Under the pieces are notes generated by a model that made no database searches, was not told where the DNA came from, and saw only the letters and a list, made by a program, of their open reading frames with translations. From NCBI GenBank assembly GCA_963930645.1, contig OZ005660.1, positions 249,820,731 to 249,884,730 on the forward strand: a stretch of DNA of 64,000 bases, given 5' to 3'. The DNA is from Salticus scenicus. Its lineage: Eukaryota > Arthropoda > Arachnida > Araneae > Salticidae. This document shows, in pieces, positions 24,739 to 34,870 of the stretch; the first letter of the stretch is position 1, and each line of letters starts with the position of its first letter. Position numbers and translations under genes: made by a program.

Positions 24739-24871
24739 TTATTCTTTCTTACAACTAGTATTCTTTCTTACACCTCTTTTTGCAAGAAAGTCCGCTTGTT
24801 CATTGCCCCAAAGGGCACAATGGCCGGGCACACACTGGAGAACAATTTGTTTCCCCTTTAAAGTGAGAGTG
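24739..24871 (-). pseudogene. LINE RNase H domain fragment (Jockey/R1/I-like)
   Basis: On the minus strand the frame encodes KGKQIVLQCVPGHCALWGNE followed by QADFLAKRG, the C-terminal RNase H signature of I/Jockey-clade non-LTR retrotransposons (usually LQWVPxHCGxxGNExAD.LAK). The His and Asp of the RNase H active site can be read in GHC and QAD. Only this ~45-residue piece survives; the reverse transcriptase is absent. Its upstream side (higher coordinates) merges into a perfect inverted repeat. Confidence 0.75.
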
Positions 24872-24940
24872 CTTAATGATTCTTGACATTGGGATACTTC
24901 CGGTGCTAATGAAAGTATCCCAATGTCAAGAATCATTAAG
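24872..24940. repeat. Perfect inverted repeat, 28-nt arms, 13-nt loop
   Basis: Arm 24872-24899 (starts CTTAATGATTCTTGAC) is the exact complement of 24913-24940. A second, weaker inverted pair follows (AACTCTCAATTT / AAATTGAGTT, 24941-24966). The left arm continues the LINE frame, so the right arm is an inverted duplication of LINE sequence. Confidence 0.8.
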
Positions 24941-25131
24941 AACTCTCAATTTAGTAGAAATTGAGTTCTGGATTTTTTTGGGGAAAACCCCTGATTCGGG
25001 AAAATTTGAAAGCCTGTTTGCAGGCATCTGGCAACACTGACATTAATTTAAGGAACTGTGTTCACTGTAGTGATGGGCGTTTCTGTTCTTTTTGGAAAAC
25101 GAAAACGAACTGTTCTTCTAAATGTTGCAAC

Positions 25132-25292
25132 CAGTGGCGGATCCAGAACTTGACTTTGGGGGGGGGGCTAAGATTTTTCAAAGTGTTATTCTAGACCAAT
25201 AAAAAATGTACAATTGCAATATTCAATTGTGAATTTCAGTGTTTTGGGGGGGGGGCTTCAGCCCCCTAGCCCCCCCCTTAAATCCGCCACTG
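25132..25292. mobile_element. hAT-type MITE, 161 bp, with palindromic 8-bp target duplication
   Basis: Ends CAGTGGCGGATCCAGAA and TTAAATCCGCCACTG are inverted repeats of a widely distributed hAT MITE type. GTTGCAAC is duplicated on both sides (25124-25131 and 25293-25300). The interior has two G/C homopolymers. It lies inside the larger hAT, so it inserted later. Confidence 0.9.
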
Positions 25293-25300
25293 GTTGCAAC

Positions 25301-27261
25301 TGTTCTTTTCAACTGCTGCAAAAGAACAGGTCATCATTTTTCGAAAGAGATTGCTCGCTGGACCTGTTTTTTTTTTTTCCTCACCTGTTTTAGAAGAACA
25401 GGCCACCGTTTTCCGAAACAGACCGCCTGAGCTGCTCTTTTTCTCCCGCTTCCTTCTAGAAAGAAACCCTTTCATGCTTCAACTGCGGATGACGATGTCT
25501 TCATTGATTGTTCAAATTCAGAGATAAATAAACAGCTCTTTATCTTTTCTTCCTTTGTTATTATTATTATCACGAAACTGGTTGAGGGATAACCAACAAT
25601 GTTACAGTACAACAGAAAGGAAGTTTTGGAATGTGTGGATGGGTTTATTCCGAGTAAAAATATTAATAGATATATATAAGATATATAAAAATATTATATA
25701 TTTTCTAACGTTTTGATTGAAATTTCAAATATTCCTAGAAGATTGAGCTGTAATAAATTGATTTTATTTTACAATAAGATTCATGTCTACGATAATGAGT
25801 ATTTAAAAAGTATCTTCATTTATTGTCATATTGACATTTCAAATGATGTTTAATATAAATACTCAGTATATAGATTTGCATTAATTTACAGGTGATAAAA
25901 ATAAAGTGAATTAATATAAGCATATTTTACAATTTACAATTTAAATAAATAAATAAACGCTTTTTTATATACTTTTTTCTTTAAGAAAGAAAAAAAAATA
26001 AAATTAAATTCTAAGCATTATTTAATTTGGATTATTCATTTATATTTTATATATTTATTTATTATTTTACTGGGTGATGCTGGACATCTTGCGTGCTTTC
26101 TTCAAAGTTATTTACGGTAAAATGATGACAGTCCTTCTTCTCCCTGTCTTAACGAAATTGTCTTCTTGTTCTAATAAATCCGTCTTTTACAGATTTTAAT
26201 TTAATACCTTGGACCACCTGTAGCTATTAAAATGCTTCGATGTTTTTCTAAAAGCAAGACAAAAATCTTAAACTCTTATGTTGGCAGATATCTAAATTAA
26301 TTCCACAAGGTTACAAAATTGATATTCATCCAATGGCTAAGTTTCTCTATGATTTTTCATTTTGTTTATACCTGTTGAATGAAATAATTCGTAGTGCCTA
26401 AAAATATATAAAAGCTAGACTATACTTTTACTTCAGACTTAAGTTATATATATGGGTGTGTGTCTAAATAATAACAAACTAGGTTTTACATCAAAAGTAT
26501 ATTAAAAATAAATAAATAAAATAAAAATAAAAACTATTTTGTAATTTATACATACTACAAGTGCAAATATACTACATCTGCAAATACCTTTAATTTTCGA
26601 TTAAAAACACGATTTCAAAAATATGTGAAAGTGATGTTTAGATTTAAAAAGAGAATGTATGCATTACTTGTTAATTCTAGTGATCTAAAACTGCGTGAAA
26701 TGCACTTATTTGGGGTCTTTTTAATTCATATTTAATTGAAAATATGCTATGCTTACTTTTTTATGCATGTACAATATACAATCTTAAAATATTTCTCTTA
26801 CGCACACTTGTATACTATATATAGGGCCTAATAATAACGATATTTTGTATTTTTTAACCTATCGTTATTATCACATACATATCTTAGTATGTTTTTCTCC
26901 TTTTCACATCAATTCACCTATTTTCTTAATTATATTGGATTAATTTTCCTTTCTTTATGTTATTTCTGTTTGATTTTGCCCATGTTACACAGAATTTTCA
27001 GACCTTATGTAACATATTCATGTAAACGCTGACCCTAATTTCATGGGCCAAACTTTTAGGGTAGGTAAAACATATGTAAAGAAGCATTTTTTGTATAGCA
27101 ATATGTGGTCGGAAATGAAAATTGCAGGCGGAAAAACAAGAAACGAACTGCATTTCAAAATTTGAAAACAAAACTGAGAAAATGTAAAAAAGTCATAGAA
27201 AACAGCATTAAAAAAAAAAGTGTGTGAATCAATATATATATATATATATATATATAAGGAA
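25301..27261. other. Interior of the 4.5-kb hAT, AT-rich
   Basis: After ~200 bp of GTTCTT/ACCTGTT subterminal repeats the sequence is ordinary AT-rich DNA with a short TTATTA run (25558) and a TA microsatellite (27232-27256). No transposase motif was seen. Confidence 0.4.
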
Positions 27262-27370
27262 AGGAAATTCTTAACGACTACGGTAACTTGCGTGATTTGG
27301 GTTCGAACCCGACACCTCCCGTCTGCCGTATGAAAGCAGAAGCTTATGGCCTTCTGAAGAGCTAGAATAG
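27262..27370 (-). mobile_element. tRNA-derived SINE head fragment
   Basis: GGGTTCGAACCCGACACCTC at 27299 is a B-box region in minus orientation matching the SINE at 50111-50334, followed by a degenerate A-box side (CTGCCGTATGAAAGCAGAAG). The SINE body and tail are missing or too diverged to see. Confidence 0.6.
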
Positions 27371-27573
27371 ATTGTTAATCTAAAATAATTTAAGATCGAT
27401 GAGGAAAGTTAAAAGTTTATGTGTTAAAACATTTAAAAACAAATTTAAAAAAATTTTGAATATTAATTAGTTTTTAATTGAAATAATTTGTGAGAAATTT
27501 TAATATACTTAATATTATTATATTTCAATGCATGTGAATGCAAATTTTCATAACTCTAAGAACAGTAATTTAC

Positions 27574-27604
<31 letters not shown>

Positions 27605-27680
27605 TCCATCATTTTTTAAAGAACGTTTTCATGTATTTTGTATTAGTGCCTCAATTTATGTAAAAGATGTTTTATAAATG

Positions 27681-27857
27681 CAGTCGAACCTCATTAATGT
27701 GAATTCCTTTTAACATGAATTGTTTACAAAATCCCCGTCAAAGTGAAGATTAGTTTAGTTATATGAACATAGGTTACTGATAAGTGATAGAATAAACTAC
27801 TGATAGCATGAAACAATTTTTATTCCCCTTGAGATTAACGTTAACAAGGTTCGACTG
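27681..27857. mobile_element. Tc1/mariner-type MITE, 177 bp
   Basis: Inverted ends CAGTCGAACCTCATTAA and TTAACAAGGTTCGACTG. TA follows on the right (27858-27859); the left flank reads TG, so the left TA has mutated. Interior shared with the fragment at 17235-17395. Confidence 0.75.
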
Positions 27858-29090
27858 TAATAAATTATTCTTTTATCTTTATTTACACACACACACACAC
27901 AAAGAAAGCACGATTTATTTAAATAAATACAACTATACTTTTCTTTTTTTAGAAAGGGGATTTTATTTTCTATTATATGAATTATGAATATAACAAATAT
28001 ATACCGAAATCTTTAATTCACGAATATATAGGATTTAGAAATATGTTAAATGTAGGGACTTTTTATATGAGAACATATATGAATAATATACATTTCACAG
28101 TCAGTTTTTTGTTTGACAGTATGAGATATTTCATTAAAAATATAACATGTCTAGATATTTTTAGAGATATACGCATCATTAACATATTTTTGCCCTTATA
28201 TATGTAAAACTCTTTTTTCGCTGTATTTGTATATAATCATATATATATATAAATATATATATGATTATTAAATTATTAACAATGATTTCTATATTGAAGA
28301 AAAATATTATATTGTTATTGGTTTGGCTTTCATTGTAATGCCTGATATTGCAATATATTTTTAATTAATATTTATATGTCTAATAGTTTGTATAGAATTG
28401 CTAAATAGTTTACTTTCTAATCGCCTAAGCTTTTTTTTTTTTTTTTTTTTAATAATTCTTATTTTTATGCCTAATTAAAAATAAAGATTTATTTTACTAT
28501 GTTGTCTTTTTATTTTTTTAAATGTCTGTTAGGGATGATAATGAGAAAAGAAGTAAGACTTTATGTAAATATTTTTAATCAAATATTTATTATTAATATT
28601 TTACAGAGGAAAAGTAGAAGTAATTTCATTTCCCTAATCCTTTCACAATTTTATTATTCATTTAAAAAATAAATAAATAAATAAAATTTTTAATGAATAG
28701 CAAGTATATCTTTCATCTAAGAAAGAAAAAAAAAAAAAAAAAAAAAATGAAAAAAGAAACAAAACTCTCATATTTTGAAAAAGTAAATTCAATTTGGAAT
28801 CATTTATCCGTTAATAAATTGAATTTACACTTTGATTTAACTATTAAACATCAATAATAAAAGATGATATAATGTATTCCTAAATACGTTTTCAGCTGTC
28901 AAACATGAAATTTACACTCTTCTTTCAGACGAGTCTTTTCACTTACAATTATAAACTAGAGAGCCGCCTCTTCTACCCTTTTCAAGCAAAATACACCAGG
29001 CAGGCAGAAACTTCTTTTTCTTTCTACTATGAAAGCAATAATAGAAAACGGCAGCAGAAATCTAATTTCTCCCCTACCCCTCCTTCCTTG
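27858..29090. other. Interior of the 4.5-kb hAT, AT-rich
   Basis: A CA run (27884-27900), poly-T 28431-28450, poly-A 28730-28747 and an inverted ATATATATAA pair near 28240-28262. Short open frames here are low-complexity and not supported. Confidence 0.4.
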
Positions 29091-29637
29091 TACTTGTGTT
29101 TCTTTCTGCTGTGAGCTGTTCTTTCTGTCCTGTTTTTTTTCCACTCTTTTTTCCACCCTCTCCGACCTGTTCTTTTTTTTCCACTTCTTCAGATCTGCTC
29201 TTTTTTCCACTTTTCCCCCCACCTGTTTTTTTTTTCCACTTCTCTACGACCTGTTCTGCTGCTGCGCGAAAATGCAAAGGAAAACCTGTTTACTGTTTTT
29301 CTTCGTAGAAAGTGTTCTGAACTCTCCTCTGACTCGGCATCGTTAAAAAAGCGATACTTACAACATTCTGGCTCTTTATTGACGATATTTATGACAAGCT
29401 CAATGAACAAACTTCCGTTGCTTGGCATATTTCTTACGTCACAACCAATCACGATTGAAAAAGAAAGCGCGTCTCGAAAAGAACAGTTCTTTTTGGCGAG
29501 AAGAAACAGTTCGTTCGTTTTTTCGGCAAGAACTGTTGCAAAGAACATGTTCTTCGTTTTCCTTCCCATCTCTGGTTCACTGGTAGAAGGGGAAGGTAAG
29601 TATTTCACTATTAACAGGGCATCCATAGAAACAAAAA

Positions 29638-30279
29638 ATGGAAGAATTAAATATTCATGCATGCAATCACATGGAAGAAAAACTGTTCGTGTGTAAAGTG
29701 TGTTCTAAAGGTTTTTCTCAACTGGTACATCTAAACAGACATCTACGCATTCACAAAAAAGGAAAACGTCATGTGTGCAAAATTTGTTCTAGTGGGTTTT
29801 TTGAGAAAGGCAAGCTGTATACACATTTACGAACTCATACAGGAGAGAAGCCGTACGTGTGTGACATGTGTTTTAAAGGCTTTTCGCAACGAGGACATCT
29901 AAATGCACATCTACGCATTCACACAGAAGAAAAGCCTTATGTTTGTGAAATATGTTCTAAAGGATTTTCTCAGAGGAGTAATCTAAATAGACATTTACGC
30001 ACTCACACAGGCGAAAAACCACACGTGTGTGAAATTTGTTCTAGAGGATTCTCTGACAAAAGTGTTCTAAATAAACATTCACGAAGTCACACAAAAAAAA
30101 AGCCATGTGTATGTGAAATATGTTCTAAAGGTTTTACAAGAAAGGGATATTTAACACACCTCCGGATTCACGCAAAAGAAAAGCCGTATGTGTGTGAATT
30201 ATGTTTTAAAAGATTCGATAAGAAGAATAATCTAAACAGACATTCACGCACTCACAGAGGAGGAAAGCCGTCATTGTAA
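29638..30279 (+). CDS. C2H2 zinc-finger protein, seven fingers (ZNF copy 2)
   Basis: Predicted 213-residue, single-exon, nuclear DNA-binding protein. After ~17 residues it consists of seven C2H2 fingers of the type VCEICSKGFSQRSNLNRHLR with TGEKPYVC-like linkers. No other domain. Finger 6 (CSKGFTRKGYLTHLRIH) has 11 rather than 12 residues between the second Cys and first His, which should distort its helix. The start ATG at 29638 has a favourable context (AAAATGG) and begins MEELNIHACNH, homologous to the region just before finger 1 of ZNF copy 1, so the genes are paralogues and this one has a shorter N-terminus. A 4.5-kb hAT ends 63 bp upstream and a MITE starts 27 bp downstream. A strong donor-like site (GAAG|GTAAGT, 29592) lies in the 63-bp gap. 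Expression is unproven. Confidence 0.8.
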   Translation: MEELNIHACNHMEEKLFVCKVCSKGFSQLVHLNRHLRIHKKGKRHVCKICSSGFFEKGKLYTHLRTHTGEKPYVCDMCFKGFSQRGHLNAHLRIHTEEKPYVCEICSKGFSQRSNLNRHLRTHTGEKPHVCEICSRGFSDKSVLNKHSRSHTKKKPCVCEICSKGFTRKGYLTHLRIHAKEKPYVCELCFKRFDKKNNLNRHSRTHRGGKPSL

Positions 30280-30305
30280 GAAGAGTTTTGTAGAAGATTT
30301 TCAAA

Positions 30306-30637
30306 GGCTGGGATTGCGGTGCCTCGTTCTTAAGTCTGATCTTAAATCCTACGAACTTTCGTACATGGGCGTGGTTAAGAACGATCTTAACTTGGTATTG
30401 CGGTGCCTCAAGCGTAAGTCCTCCGCGTGTCCTCGTAAGAGAAAGCCAGCCAGCCAATGGGAGACGCAGAGTGATCTATGTTGTGATTGCGCGCGCATCC
30501 AGTTACGATTCGATTTAAGATAGCTCTGAGGTCGTCGTAAGATAGTGAAGCACTGCAATACGACTTGCGTTTTGTTTACATCTTAAGACTGAGTTTGTGC
30601 GTAAGATAGTGTTGAGCGAGGCACCGCAATCCCAGCC
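30306..30637. mobile_element. MITE, 332 bp, nested inverted repeats
   Basis: Ends GGCTGGGATTGCGGTGCCTC and its complement, GAGGCACCGCAATCCCAGCC. A second, inner pair (TATTGCGGTGCCTC at 30399, CACTGCAATACG at 30550) repeats the same motif, so four related blocks lie in palindromic order. AAA flanks both sides (30303-30305, 30638-30640), a possible 3-bp target duplication as in PIF/Harbinger elements. Much richer in CpG than its surroundings. Confidence 0.8.
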
Positions 30638-30662
30638 AAAGTGTGGCAAAAGGCAAGTTTAA

Positions 30663-30779
30663 CCCCTTCCGCTCCAGGCTAGCTGTAGTGTAAATGTCTG
30701 AAATACCAGATTATAATTTTGAAATAGTATCGTATACTTTCTTCGGACGTATGCACGTACGTCCCTGGAGTGGAAGGGG
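30663..30779. mobile_element. piggyBac-like MITE, 117 bp, TTAA target
   Basis: Inverted ends CCCCTTCCGCTCCAGG and CCTGGAGTGGAAGGGG, flanked by TTAA at 30659-30662 and 30780-30783. TTAA duplication plus a C-run tip is the piggyBac pattern. The interior contains the palindrome-rich ACGTATGCACGTACGT. Confidence 0.85.
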
Positions 30780-31237
30780 TTAATAGACATTCATGTTGTC
30801 ACACTATAGAAAGAAACGCTGATATTTTCTGAAACGTTATTTGTAAATATATATCAATATATCCATGAATTTCAGAAGTGTTTTCAGATATGTGATGTTT
30901 CATTTTTCCCCCCTCTCCAAACATTAGTGTATGCTACATTAACAAATGACAGAAAACGTTTGCTTATCCATGAACGTGATATAATATACAATTATAGTTA
31001 TTTTCATTCGTTTTTTATTTAAATATTTTGCGGTTTTAAGATATATTTATTGTTGTAATATAATGATTTTGTCATCGGAACTCTGCTGTTCCATCTTAAC
31101 GTCTTGCTTTTGCTGATACTTTCATATTTTTGCCAACCGTTGTCAAGGTTTATACATGTGAAGCATATTCCAAATGTTTTTAGCAAAAAATATATGTGTA
31201 TAATAATGATAAACTGTATAAATATCTACTCATTTGC

Positions 31238-31420
31238 ACAAATAAAAGCCATGTTGTAGTGAATTATGTTCTAAGGGTTTTATTTATTTTATTTTTAGGG
31301 GGATATTATAGAAATTAATATCTATGCACAAATATTGTAGAAAATGCCATGCTGTGTGAAGTCTGTTAAAAAAGTATGTCCACAAAAGCCTACATACATG
31401 TAAGCATACAGAAGATCTAT
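31238..31420 (+). pseudogene. Further decayed zinc fingers of the ZNF copy 2 array
   Basis: AAAGCCATGTTGTAGTGAATTATGTTCTAAGG-type sequence (31246-31277) reads KPCCSELCSKGF, an intact first half of a finger. ATGCTGTGTGAAGTCTGTTA (31351) reads MLCEVC then a stop, followed by SMSTKAYIHVSIQK (31372 on), the second half with one His remaining. These lie ~1 kb beyond the functional stop and are not translatable. Confidence 0.55.
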
Positions 31421-31559
31421 ATGAAGTTAGTTCTCTTTTTTTTTTTTTTTTTTTTTAAATATATACCGTAAACTTAGGTAAACTTACTACCGTACTTAGG
31501 CCGGCGGCGGAACAAAAGCCATTTTAATAGGTAAATTTTGAACGCTGGTTTGGCAACAC

Positions 31560-31690
31560 TGTGTAGATGTCTTGAAGTTTGTTTACAGGCGATTAAACTT
31601 AGAACAGTAACAAGGGAACTTTTTTCCTCTGATTGGTTCTTTAGATAAGCTGGTAGTACGTCACTTCACGCATGCGCCTAGACACTTAAG
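31560..31690 (-). promoter_or_regulatory. Copy of the promoter block found at 41.8-41.95 kb, inverted
   Basis: GGCGATTAAACTTAGAACAG, GGAACTTTTTTCCTCTGATT and TCACTTCACGCATGCG match, in reverse, 41790-41925. The shared block has a CCAAT box (ATTGG) and a GCATGCG NRF1-like motif, and a second CCAAT lies at 31740. In the other copy it precedes a spliced 5'UTR, so this is likely the promoter end of a relative of that element with its body lost. Confidence 0.45.
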
Positions 31691-31699
31691 CAAGCGTCT

Positions 31700-33191
31700 T
31701 CCGCATCAAGACTCCGAAAACGTCGCGCCCTTCTTTCAGCCAATCAGCATTCTTCATACAAAGGACGCTGATATGAAAATAACAACAAACCTCCGTGCAA
31801 CAAACACATGGAAATTTAATATTGCAAGTGAGGATAGAAAGAAATGGAGATATGTCAGTCATTATGATAAAAATGTGTTCCTTACCTAGTTCTGAAAAAT
31901 TTTTCATTTTTCCTATGAACTCTTAAAACGCATATTATGAAAAACTGCCATGAATTTAGTTTGTGAAAAGCGATTTTCAGGATTAAGAGATTCATGGAGA
32001 TGGGGAATTAAAAGAGGAATTAAGAGAGAAAGGAATTAAATTATTCAAATTATATATATATACTTAAATAACCTTTTCTTTTGATAGTGTGTATTCCATA
32101 CATAGTACATATTATTGGCGTTTTGGTTAAGAGATAAAAATTAAGTTTTAGACTTTCTTTATTTAACACATTTTCAAACATTTTAATAGATGATATTTAT
32201 TAAAATATCTTTTATTGAGATTTCACTGGAATTGGTTATAAAATTTTCATTAAACATAAAATGCAATTCGGGCACTTATTACTACTTATTATTATTGTAT
32301 CAAATCAATTGTTTTATAGTTATATTTTTTTATGATCACATTTACCACAGCAAGGTTAATTGATAACTTTAAATAGGCCTATAGAGTCATGCAATGTTAT
32401 ATATTTTAAAAATTTATTCATTAAAAATAGAAGTTTTTATTTATTTATTTTTTTCTCTTAGATAAATACAAATATTTTTAACAGGATTCATATATCATCA
32501 GGGAAAATTGATAATAAAACCTGGAAAAACGTCAATTTCCTTTTTCTCATAATATAATTTCCTTGTTTAGCCTTCATATTGAATCAAATAATTAAGTATT
32601 GTGAAAATACGCATGTGAGCAATGATTTCCATGTAAATTTGTCATGATCGGCAGTAATATGACATCATACAATAGAATTAGAAGTATTTTCACCTCTCTA
32701 GAGGAGTATTTCTTGTAATATATTGTTAATATTTTCTTTAAAATTGTCTGGAAGACTCAGGGAAATTTTTTCTCATATTTGATTATGAACCCTGTATAAT
32801 CAAATTTAACAACAAAATGTCTTTATATAATAAAAGAATCTGTATGTTATATTACTTACAGCTACATAATTTTTTAAATAGGTATGGATCAGTTTTATGC
32901 ATGTACACAAGACAATGGCTAAATACTTTCATTGCATTGTCACAATATTTATGTTAACATGCATTGGCACTGAAGCATGCACCACCACTAAAAATATTCA
33001 GGGGGTGTGTCGCCCCCTCCAAAAATTTCTCTTTTTTCCCTTATACAAATAAAACTTAACACACATTTTTTTTATGTTTATATACTTTTATGGTGTATTG
33101 AGTGAAAGTTTATTTTTTTAACTTCCCAATGCAGTTGAAATATGTTCATCAGTTTAATTTGTTTGTCATTGCTCATACTTTTATTTCCAAA
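31700..33191. other. AT-rich stretch, no supported gene
   Basis: No coding exon, inverted repeat or SINE was recognised between the promoter-like block and the Helitron. Confidence 0.4.
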
Positions 33192-33369
33192 CTAGCAGGC
33201 AACGCCCGCTTCGCTGGTCCCTATTTTTAAATGAATCACTATAATGAATTCTCAAAATTGCATTAATTTTTATCACATGAAAAGAAAGAGAAACAAAATC
33301 TGAGTAGGAAAAATGTCGCACCGGGTTATCACTGCCTTCGGAAAAAATTCCCAAAATGCTCTAACTCTT

Positions 33370-34540
33370 ATTTCTATTATTTTCCCACTTCGCCCCCCCC
33401 CCCCCTCCTGTCTATCCTAATAATTTTACAAATTTGAAATATCCGCAATCGATTTGTAAGTATCAAAAACCTCTATGCACCAGTTTTGAACGATATATCT
33501 CTATTTTTATTTTTTTACCGCTCTACTCCCTCCCCCCCCTTCCCGCCCTCCCAATAATTTTAAAAATTCGAAAATATCCGCAATCGAATTGTAGGTATTG
33601 GAAACCTCTATGTACCAATTTTGAATGATCTAACTCTATTTTCTTTTTTTTTGCCCCTCTGCTCCCCCTTCCAGGCCCTCCTAATAACTTTATACTTTCA
33701 AAAAAATCCCCATTCGACTTGCAGGCCTCTAAAACCTATCTGTACCGATTTTGAACGGCCTAACTGTATTTCTATTTGTTTTTTACCATAGCCCCCCTTA
33801 CCGCCCCCCCTTCCCGCCCCACCTAATAATTTTAAAAATTCGAAAGTATCCGCAATCGATTTGTAAGTATCGAAAACATCTATATACCAATTTTGAGCGA
33901 TCTAACTCTATTTTTATTTTTTTGCCCCCCTCCTCCCCCTCCCCTCCCCCTTTCCCGGCCCTCCTAATAACTTTACACTTTCGAAAATATCCCCATTCGA
34001 CTTGCAGGCATCTAAAACCTAACTGTACCAATTTTGAACGGCCTAACTGTATTTCTATTTGTTTTTGACCATAGCCCCCCCCTTACCGCCCCCCCTTCCC
34101 GCCCCACCTAATAATTTTAAAAATTCGAAAGTATCCGCAATCGATTTGTAAGTATCGAAAACATCTATATACCAGTTTTGAACGATCTAACTCTATTTTT
34201 ATTTTTTTGCCCCCCTCCCAGCCTCTCCCCTCCCCCTTTCCCGGCCCTCCTAATAACTTTACACTTTCGAAAATATCCCCATTCGACTTGCAGGCATCTA
34301 AAACCTAACTGTACCAATTTTGAACGGCCTAACTGTATTTCTATTTGTTTTTGCCCCATAGCCCCCCCCCCTTGCCGCCCCCCCCCCTTCCCGCACCTCC
34401 TAATAATTTTATAAATTCGAAAATATCCGAAATCGATTTGCAGGTATCGAAAACCTCTATATACCAATTTTGAACGATCTAACTCTCTTTTCATTTTTTG
34501 CCCCCCCCCTCTCCCCCCCCCTGCTGCCCCACCTCGGGGC
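33370..34540. repeat. Tandem array inside Helitron, ~140-bp units in ~286-bp pairs
   Basis: CCTAATAATTTT / CCTAATAACTTT starts recur near 33415, 33550, 33678, 33821, 33963, 34107, 34247 and 34398. Each unit carries ATCCGCAATCGATTTG or ATCCCCATTCGACTTG, ACCAATTTTGAACG and a C-run of up to ~10. The two unit types alternate, giving a ~286-bp higher-order repeat. Translating these units gives spurious proline-rich frames. Confidence 0.85.
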
Positions 34541-34870
34541 TGAATTTCTAAAATTCCAGAAATTGGTTTTTAGATATTTGCATCAGCTATATTTTAGAGC
34601 AAAAATTTCACGCATATCTATTTTTTTGTTTGAGATATATAGGATTATGCGAAATCACGTTTTTACGCATGTGAAATCACGTTTTGCCCCCCCGCCCCCT
34701 TTGGGGACCGAATTTTGAAAATTCCAGAAATTGGTTTTTAGACATTTGTGTTAGCTATATTTTAAAGCAAAAATTTTACGGATATCTGTTTTTTTTTGTT
34801 TGAGATATGAAGGATTTTGTGAAATCACGTTTTTCCCCCCCCTCCCCCCCTTGGGGGGCGAATTTTGTAA
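34541..34870. repeat. Second C-rich repeat type inside the Helitron, ~165-bp units
   Basis: AAATTCCAGAAATTGGTTTTTAG occurs at about 34551 and 34719, each followed by AAAAATTT(C/T)ACG, GATATCT-like and GTGAAATCACGTTTT before a C-run. Confidence 0.65.

Larger units (their letters stand above)
25068..29574. mobile_element. Non-autonomous hAT element, ~4.5 kb, exact 8-bp target duplication
   Basis: Left tip TAGTGATGGGCG at 25068, right tip CCTTCCCATCTCTG ending 29574; the complement, CAGAGATGGG, matches the left tip at 8 of 10 bases and both continue into GAAAACGAA-type sequence. The 8-bp duplication GTTCACTG lies at 25060-25067 and at 29575-29582, as hAT transposases make. Subterminal regions repeat GTTCTT/AAGAAC and ACCTGTT motifs on both sides (25080-25470 and 29090-29560). 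No transposase is seen. It carries a nested MITE, a SINE piece and a mariner MITE, and sits 63 bp upstream of ZNF copy 2. Confidence 0.75.
30280..30830 (+). pseudogene. Decayed eighth finger of ZNF copy 2, split by two MITEs
   Basis: Removing the MITEs at 30306-30637 and 30663-30779 brings together three pieces: TGTAGAAGATTTTCAAA (CRRFSK), TGTGGCAAAAGGCAAGTTT (CGKRQV) and AATAGACATTCATGTTGTCAC (NRH-S-CCH). In this order they follow the finger pattern, ending in an intact NRH and second His. So the finger array once continued past the present stop and was later hit twice by transposons. Confidence 0.6.

Noticed and set aside
27299..27340. Functional tRNA gene
   Set aside because: A B box is present, but no acceptor stem pairing or intact A box; it matches the SINE head instead.
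28956..29662. Lys/Glu- or Phe/Ser-rich open frames near 29 kb on both strands
   Set aside because: They arise from polypyrimidine-rich subterminal repeats of the hAT element. No domain is visible and opposite-strand frames overlap.
33434..34718. Several proline-rich open frames on both strands
   Set aside because: They follow exactly the C-rich tandem units of the Helitron, with no independent codon signal or domain, so they are artefacts of repeat composition.
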